Positions 59,966-64,000 of a stretch of 64,000 nt of DNA are shown piece by piece. The notes under the pieces are model-generated. The model ran no database searches, was not told the origin of the DNA, and worked only from the letters and a program-made list of their open reading frames with translations. The stretch's first letter is position 1, and every line of letters starts with the position of its first letter. The DNA is taken from assembly GCA_030445275.1 (NCBI GenBank), contig JAUCSE010000089.1, positions 62,001-126,000 on the forward strand, given 5' to 3'. The stretch is from Mucilaginibacter sp. (lineage in GTDB: Bacteria; Bacteroidota; Bacteroidia; Sphingobacteriales; Sphingobacteriaceae). A program made the translations under genes and the position numbers.

Positions 59966-60302
59966 CATCAACTTATTTATGGCCGCAAAAGTAATTATTC
60001 TGACCGGAATTTTGAGGTGGGATGGAAAAAAGAGGAATGGGGAGGGGATAAAGGAGCAAAGATAAATAGACAAAGGACTTTTTCTTTATTGGATCAGTTC
60101 TCTTTATAGGTGAGCGTAGGTAAAAAGTTACGTCATTGCGAGGTACGAAGACAACCGACCAGAGGGAGCTCATTAATACTAATAAAAACAAACAAAACAT
60201 TAATAATCTCTATACTGTACAGAGCGAATAGAAGGTGACCTTGCATGTTTGACCTGCTCACATAGAGATTGCTTCGTCCCTCGCAATGACGCGCGGAGGG
60301 AA
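59966..60302. other. 337-bp gap with a REP-like element
   Basis: Between gcvT and the glycosyltransferase gene: a GGAGCAAAGA word stretch near 60051, then the element at 60131-60294. No reading frame looks real. Confidence 0.65.
60131..60294. repeat. REP/BIME-like element, long variant
   Basis: Left half GTC-ATTGC-GAGGTACGAAG then ACAACCGACCAGAGGGAGC; right half ATTGC-TTCGTCCCTC-GCAAT-GAC. Nearly identical over the inserted segment to the copy at 37761. Confidence 0.82.
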
Positions 60303-61502
60303 TTACCTCAATCTCGCATAAAACTCAGCCAGGTCGCGGGCTACATGATTTACATCGTGCTGCTCTTCAACCAGTTTACGAGCATTGGTGCCAATGGTGC
60401 GGCAATGTTCCTCATCAGTAATACACCGCTCAATGGCATCATAAAACTCATCCTGATTATTAGCGATCATGATGTTATGCCCATTTTTAAAATTGATACC
60501 CTCGGCACCAAGCGACGTAGATATAATACATTTTTGCATAGCCATACCTTCCACTATTTTTACACGCATACCTCCACCTGATAACAGCGGAACAATCATG
60601 ATCGATTTGCTGTTTACAAACTCAAAGGCATCATCCACTTCGCCCTGGATAAATATTTTGCCCATCACCTCGTAATCATCAAAGCGCTCAGGTATGTTAT
60701 GGCCGGCAACATAAAATTTTACGCGCAGGTCGCCATCGGTTAAGTCTTTATGAAAATTATCAATAAACCATTCAATACCCTCGCGGTTGGGCAGCCAATC
60801 CAGCGAACCCAGGAAAAACAAGCTCGGGAACTCTGTTTTACTAAAGTCGGGCTTGTATTGTGTTAGGTCAATACCTACCGGAAATATTTCAACCGGAATA
60901 GTGGTTCCGTATGAAAGGATCGTATTCTTATCTTCGGCAGTGAAGGCGGCAATAGCATCAACTTTATTGAGCTGTTGCAGTTCATAATCCTTTACGCGCC
61001 TGGCCAGCAGGCTGAGGTACCATTTTTTAAACAGATCGCTTTTTTGCTGCGCCAGCCTTTGCCATACCTGATGTTCAATGTTATGCGAGCGGTAAACCAG
61101 CTTTGCTTTGGAGTTTTTGCGTATAGCTGATAAGTAAGGCGTTACAAACAAGCCCTCAAATTGTACAATGTCGTAAGCGTTTTTTCTTAACTCGCGAATC
61201 AGCAGTTTTTCAAACCCGGCATCATAATATTTGTCAATATCATTTGATTTTTTCCGGAACAGGTTAATCATCCCGTCAAGCATGGATATGCTGATATCAA
61301 TATTATAGGAAGTATAATTTATTTTTTCAAGCAGGTCATCAGTCGCTACCTGTTCGCTGCCATTATATTTTTTTGCATTAAGCGCAACCAACGATACCTC
61401 ATGTCCAAGCGCAACCAGGCCTTTTATGGTGTTACACACCACAATAGCATATCCTCCATTTTGCGGAAATGGCACTCGGTGAGTTAAAATAAGAATTTTC
61501 AA
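60303..61502 (-). CDS. Glycosyltransferase, GT4-type
   Basis: 399 residues, start TTG at 61502 giving the family-typical MKILILTHRVPFPQNGG. GT-B fold with the donor-site stretch FFLGSLDWLPNREGIEWF and the catalytic-region motif PLLSGGGMRVKIVEGMAM (E at the ExxxxxxxE position). Transfers a sugar from a nucleotide donor, probably in surface glycan synthesis. It has its own promoter-like pair upstream (61522-61552). Confidence 0.92.
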   Translation of the reverse strand: MKILILTHRVPFPQNGGYAIVVCNTIKGLVALGHEVSLVALNAKKYNGSEQVATDDLLEKINYTSYNIDISISMLDGMINLFRKKSNDIDKYYDAGFEKLLIRELRKNAYDIVQFEGLFVTPYLSAIRKNSKAKLVYRSHNIEHQVWQRLAQQKSDLFKKWYLSLLARRVKDYELQQLNKVDAIAAFTAEDKNTILSYGTTIPVEIFPVGIDLTQYKPDFSKTEFPSLFFLGSLDWLPNREGIEWFIDNFHKDLTDGDLRVKFYVAGHNIPERFDDYEVMGKIFIQGEVDDAFEFVNSKSIMIVPLLSGGGMRVKIVEGMAMQKCIISTSLGAEGINFKNGHNIMIANNQDEFYDAIERCITDEEHCRTIGTNARKLVEEQHDVNHVARDLAEFYARLR

Positions 61503-61521
61503 TTGGTTACTTGGTTTCCTG

Positions 61522-61552
61522 CAAAAATACCAACCTTAAAGCCTTAATCAAA
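61522..61552 (-). promoter_or_regulatory. Putative promoter of the glycosyltransferase gene
   Basis: On the minus strand TTTG (61549-61552), a 19-bp spacer, then TATTTTTG (61522-61529), a full TTTG-N19-TAnnTTTG match. It ends 19 bp upstream of the TTG start. This is the best -33/-7 match in the window. Confidence 0.6.
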
Positions 61553-61558
61553 GTATCT

Positions 61559-62155
61559 TTAAAAAATACTTAGCTGCGGGTCGGTTACTCTGAATGTTCG
61601 GCGATGAAATGGGGTATATCCTATCTTTAAAACCGTTTCGCGGTGTTTAATAGTTGGATAGCCTTTATTGCTATGCCAGTCATACTCCGGATGCTCTGCT
61701 GCTATTTGCAGCATATAATCATCGCGATAGGTTTTTGCAAGTATTGATGCCGCTGCTATGCTGAAATATTTACCATCGCCCTTAATAATGCATTCATGCG
61801 GAATGTTGGGGTATTTTTTAAAACGGTTGCCATCAATAATTAAAAACTGAGGCATAATGCTCAATTTTTCAATGGCACGGTGCATGGCCAGGAACGAGGC
61901 ATTCAAGATGTTTATCTCATCAATTTCCAGGTTATCAACCGATGCAACCGCGTAGGCAATGGCTTTTTGCTCAATCTCGGTACGTAGCTGATACCTTACC
62001 TCCTCGGATACTTGTTTAGAGTCGTTAAGCAAATGGTGATCAAAATCGTGAGGGAGTATTACCGCCGCAGCAAAAACAGGTCCGGCAAGGCAGCCCCGTC
62101 CGGCTTCATCACATCCTGCCTCAATAAATTCATGCTGGTACCTGGCTGATAACAT
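61559..62155 (-). CDS. rnhB: Ribonuclease HII
   Basis: 198 residues. Catalytic DE-D-D set visible from CDEAGRGCLAGPV (D17, E18), with FLIIDGNRFKKY and YWHS-type KTYRDDYM further on. Removes ribonucleotides from DNA-RNA hybrids. A TATATTTG box (62161-62168) lies only 5 bp upstream of the start. Confidence 0.96.
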   Translation of the reverse strand: MLSARYQHEFIEAGCDEAGRGCLAGPVFAAAVILPHDFDHHLLNDSKQVSEEVRYQLRTEIEQKAIAYAVASVDNLEIDEINILNASFLAMHRAIEKLSIMPQFLIIDGNRFKKYPNIPHECIIKGDGKYFSIAAASILAKTYRDDYMLQIAAEHPEYDWHSNKGYPTIKHRETVLKIGYTPFHRRTFRVTDPQLSIF

Positions 62156-62160
62156 ATGGG

Positions 62161-62168
62161 CAAATATA
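62161..62168 (-). promoter_or_regulatory. Putative -7 box of rnhB
   Basis: TATATTTG on the minus strand, exact TAnnTTTG match immediately upstream of the ATG; would make a leaderless mRNA. Confidence 0.35.
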
Positions 62169-62204
62169 AGTAGCTTATTGCTGGAATAAAAGTAGGGTAG
62201 GGGA

Positions 62205-63443
62205 TTAAAATATCCTCAGCGTGAGCAGGGTAATATCATCAATCGACTTACTTTTAACCACATGGTTCAAATGCTCCAGCAGCGCGTCATTAAAATTATC
62301 GGGCGATAGATGACCATTGGCTTTTACAAAATCAAGCAGCTTATCCTCATTCCACACTTTGGTGCTGGCTGTTTCAAAATCCATCAAGCCATCGGTATAA
62401 TTAAATACCAGGCTGCCGGGTTCCATGTCTATTTCGCCCTCGTTTAAAAATGGCAGCTCATCAAAAACACCAATCATGGTAGTTCCTAGTTTAAGTGGTA
62501 CCGCTTCGCCATTGGCATATAAAATGGTGGGATTATGGCCGGCATTAATATAATTAAGCTTTCGTTTCTTTTCGTTATACCGGGCCAAAAACAAGGTTAT
62601 AAACCGTTCGCCTTTAGTGTTGCTTAACACTATTTTATTAAGGCGGTCAATAATATTGGTCAGATCTTCTTCCACCGCAGCCCAGGCATGCAGACTGGCC
62701 TGGAAATTGGCCATCAGCAAAGCAGCGGATACTCCCTTGCCTGATACATCGGCAATACACCATAAAAACTCATTTTCATTAAGCCGTATGAAATCAAAAT
62801 AATCGCCGCCGATGTTTTGATGGGGCAGGTATTTAGCGCCTATCTCCACACTGTCGTCTTTATGCATTCTTAAAGGAATCAGCATATTTTGCACTTCAAC
62901 GGCCAGCTCCATTTCGCGTTGAAAACGTTCTGATTGCAAACGTTCACGAAATAGCTTTTTATTCTCCAATGCCACAATGATCACATTCATCAATGTTTGT
63001 ATAAAGTTCAGATCGTTGTTAAGCATCTCGCCAGAGGTATTGAAATCGCCGATGAGGGCGTAGGCTAAGGCTTTGCTTTTATGGTATATAGGTATAAAAT
63101 AGTTGTATTTACGAAGTATAGGATCCTGATGATCAGCTATGGCAACAGGCACTTTTATTTTACTTAATTTATTGCACGCCCTGCTCAGTAACACCCCTGA
63201 TTCAATATCACCGCCATATTTGGAGATGCAAACAAATTTATTTTCTTTTTCAATTAAAAACCGAAGCTTGCCTACTTGCAGATAACTCTGCAATATCACC
63301 TCGAGCATTTGTATAAGTATAGGAGTGGCGGTGTTTTTATTAATGGCCCTGGTAATCTCCAATAACGAGTTTAGCTCGGATTGTCTTTTGAGCAACAGGC
63401 TGATTAATTCATCTTCGCCAGAACTATCGTCTATGTATTGCAT
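62205..63443 (-). CDS. GAF-like domain plus SpoIIE/PP2C-type serine phosphatase
   Basis: 412 residues. N-terminal GAF-like region (about 15-170), then a PP2C/SpoIIE phosphatase domain with metal-binding GGDYFDFIRL (about 208-217), ADVSGKGVSAALLMA and FNYTDGLMDFE. Similar proteins switch partner/anti-sigma systems. No anti-sigma or antagonist gene adjacent; the partner is elsewhere. Confidence 0.93.
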   Translation of the reverse strand: MQYIDDSSGEDELISLLLKRQSELNSLLEITRAINKNTATPILIQMLEVILQSYLQVGKLRFLIEKENKFVCISKYGGDIESGVLLSRACNKLSKIKVPVAIADHQDPILRKYNYFIPIYHKSKALAYALIGDFNTSGEMLNNDLNFIQTLMNVIIVALENKKLFRERLQSERFQREMELAVEVQNMLIPLRMHKDDSVEIGAKYLPHQNIGGDYFDFIRLNENEFLWCIADVSGKGVSAALLMANFQASLHAWAAVEEDLTNIIDRLNKIVLSNTKGERFITLFLARYNEKKRKLNYINAGHNPTILYANGEAVPLKLGTTMIGVFDELPFLNEGEIDMEPGSLVFNYTDGLMDFETASTKVWNEDKLLDFVKANGHLSPDNFNDALLEHLNHVVKSKSIDDITLLTLRIF

Positions 63444-63481
63444 CTGTTGTTAGTGGTCTGTCTAAAGTAAAAAAAATATTC

Positions 63482-64000
63482 TCAAATGCGTGTACTTTGT
63501 GATTTTATATCAAAAGCGTCGCGCAGGCCAACGGTAACCAAATTAAATGCATATACCAGCAGCATAATGGCCAAACCCGGAATAATGGCAAGGTACGCCG
63601 AGTTCATGACAATATAACCATAATGTTCCTTGATCATTCCGCCCCAGGTAGGCATGGGGGGCTGCGCACCAAAACCTAAAAAGCTAAGTCCGGCTTCGAG
63701 TAATATAGCCGACGCAAAATTCGAGGATGCAAGCACCAATATGGGTCCGGTTATATTTGGTAAAATATGCTTGGTAATGATACGGGTATTGTTAAAACCA
63801 AGCGCCCTGGCAGCTTCAATGTATTCAACCTGTTTAAGGCCCATCACCTGCCCACGTACCAGGCGGGCAACTTCAACCCACATGGAAAGGCCCACTGCAA
63901 TAAATATTTGCCATAAACCCTTACCCAGGGCAAATGAAATGGCAATAACCAGCAGTAGTGCCGGCAGGCTCCATAATATGTTCATTAGCCAGCTTAAAGA
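63482..64000 (-). CDS. ABC transporter permease, peptide/nickel (DppC/OppC) type, 3' part
   Basis: The C-terminal 172 codons of a permease; the N-terminus lies beyond the window edge. The EAA loop (EYIEAARALGFNNTRIITKHILPN) and following helices are present, ending in GLRDAFDIKSQSTRI. Type and substrate (di-/oligopeptide or nickel) cannot be fixed from the fragment. Confidence 0.88.
   Translation of the reverse strand, partial: SLSWLMNILWSLPALLLVIAISFALGKGLWQIFIAVGLSMWVEVARLVRGQVMGLKQVEYIEAARALGFNNTRIITKHILPNITGPILVLASSNFASAILLEAGLSFLGFGAQPPMPTWGGMIKEHYGYIVMNSAYLAIIPGLAIMLLVYAFNLVTVGLRDAFDIKSQSTRI

Noticed and set aside
59966..60073. Upstream extension of gcvT
   Set aside because: The extra 36 residues lack family support; MKNTALTDIH at 59965 is the conserved start.

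Overview
This 64 kb window reads as chromosome of a Bacteroidota bacterium, most likely a Sphingobacteriaceae member (Mucilaginibacter/Pedobacter-like; inferred from gene content and style, not from a marker gene search). Signs seen in the sequence: A-rich, weak ribosome binding sites; promoter-like TTTG...TAnnTTTG boxes; a Bacteroidota-type three-subunit succinate dehydrogenase/fumarate reductase; a bat/moxR cluster; secreted GH43 and GH20 glycosidases; many lipoproteins; and intergenic gaps packed with inverted repeats. I saw no rRNA, no tRNA, no CRISPR array, no transposase and no prophage.

Layout. 1-3.5 kb: bat/moxR cluster (minus). 3.8-12 kb: secreted or lipid-anchored proteins, a phosphotyrosine phosphatase, an S1/P1 nuclease, fumC, a frame-interrupted CPBP protease, a TPR protein and a class C beta-lactamase-fold hydrolase. 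12-18.4 kb: YbaB, a metallo-hydrolase, GH43 with a discoidin-like domain, and glgA-glgC. 19-25 kb: polA, tag, an AhpD-like protein, two VOC proteins, an alkyltransferase-like protein and trmB (mostly DNA/RNA maintenance). 25-30 kb: small envelope-stress-type proteins (YtxH, holin-X-like), an AI-2E-family permease, and an NtrC-type regulator followed by a tiny stand-alone histidine-phosphotransfer-like protein. 30-33 kb: enoyl-CoA hydratase, B12-binding subunit, GIY-YIG protein, PdeM-like nuclease. 33.6-37.7 kb: sdhC-sdhA-[four-helix-bundle gene]-sdhB. 38-41.5 kb: Gfo/Idh/MocA oxidoreductase and GH20. 41.6-48.7 kb: thrA-thrB-thrC with a newly spotted Thr/Ile-rich leader peptide and attenuator, plus a HAD phosphatase and a nitrilase-family amidase. 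48.8-57.8 kb: rsgA, a second beta-lactamase-fold protein, a large protein/lipoprotein pair, a trans-sulfuration enzyme, dtd, a MazG-like protein, DUF4349. 58-64 kb: comB, gcvT, a GT4 glycosyltransferase, rnhB, a SpoIIE-type phosphatase and an ABC permease cut by the window end.

Two things stand out. First, the threonine operon has a 21-residue leader rich in Thr and Ile, with overlapping antiterminator and terminator segments laid out as in classical ribosome-mediated attenuation. Second, the intergenic regions carry many REP/BIME-like elements. Each half-element begins GTC and folds into its own short hairpin, and the stem changes by compensatory base pairs between copies and even between the two halves of one element. 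Further families (iterated-word inverted repeats, CCGCC-AGCT-GGCGG palindromes, GGAGAC repeats, CCTCTCC/GGAGAGG hairpins) fill most other gaps. Some appear to run into coding sequence (comB N-terminus, lipoprotein signal peptides) or to flank a gene lodged inside the sdh operon.
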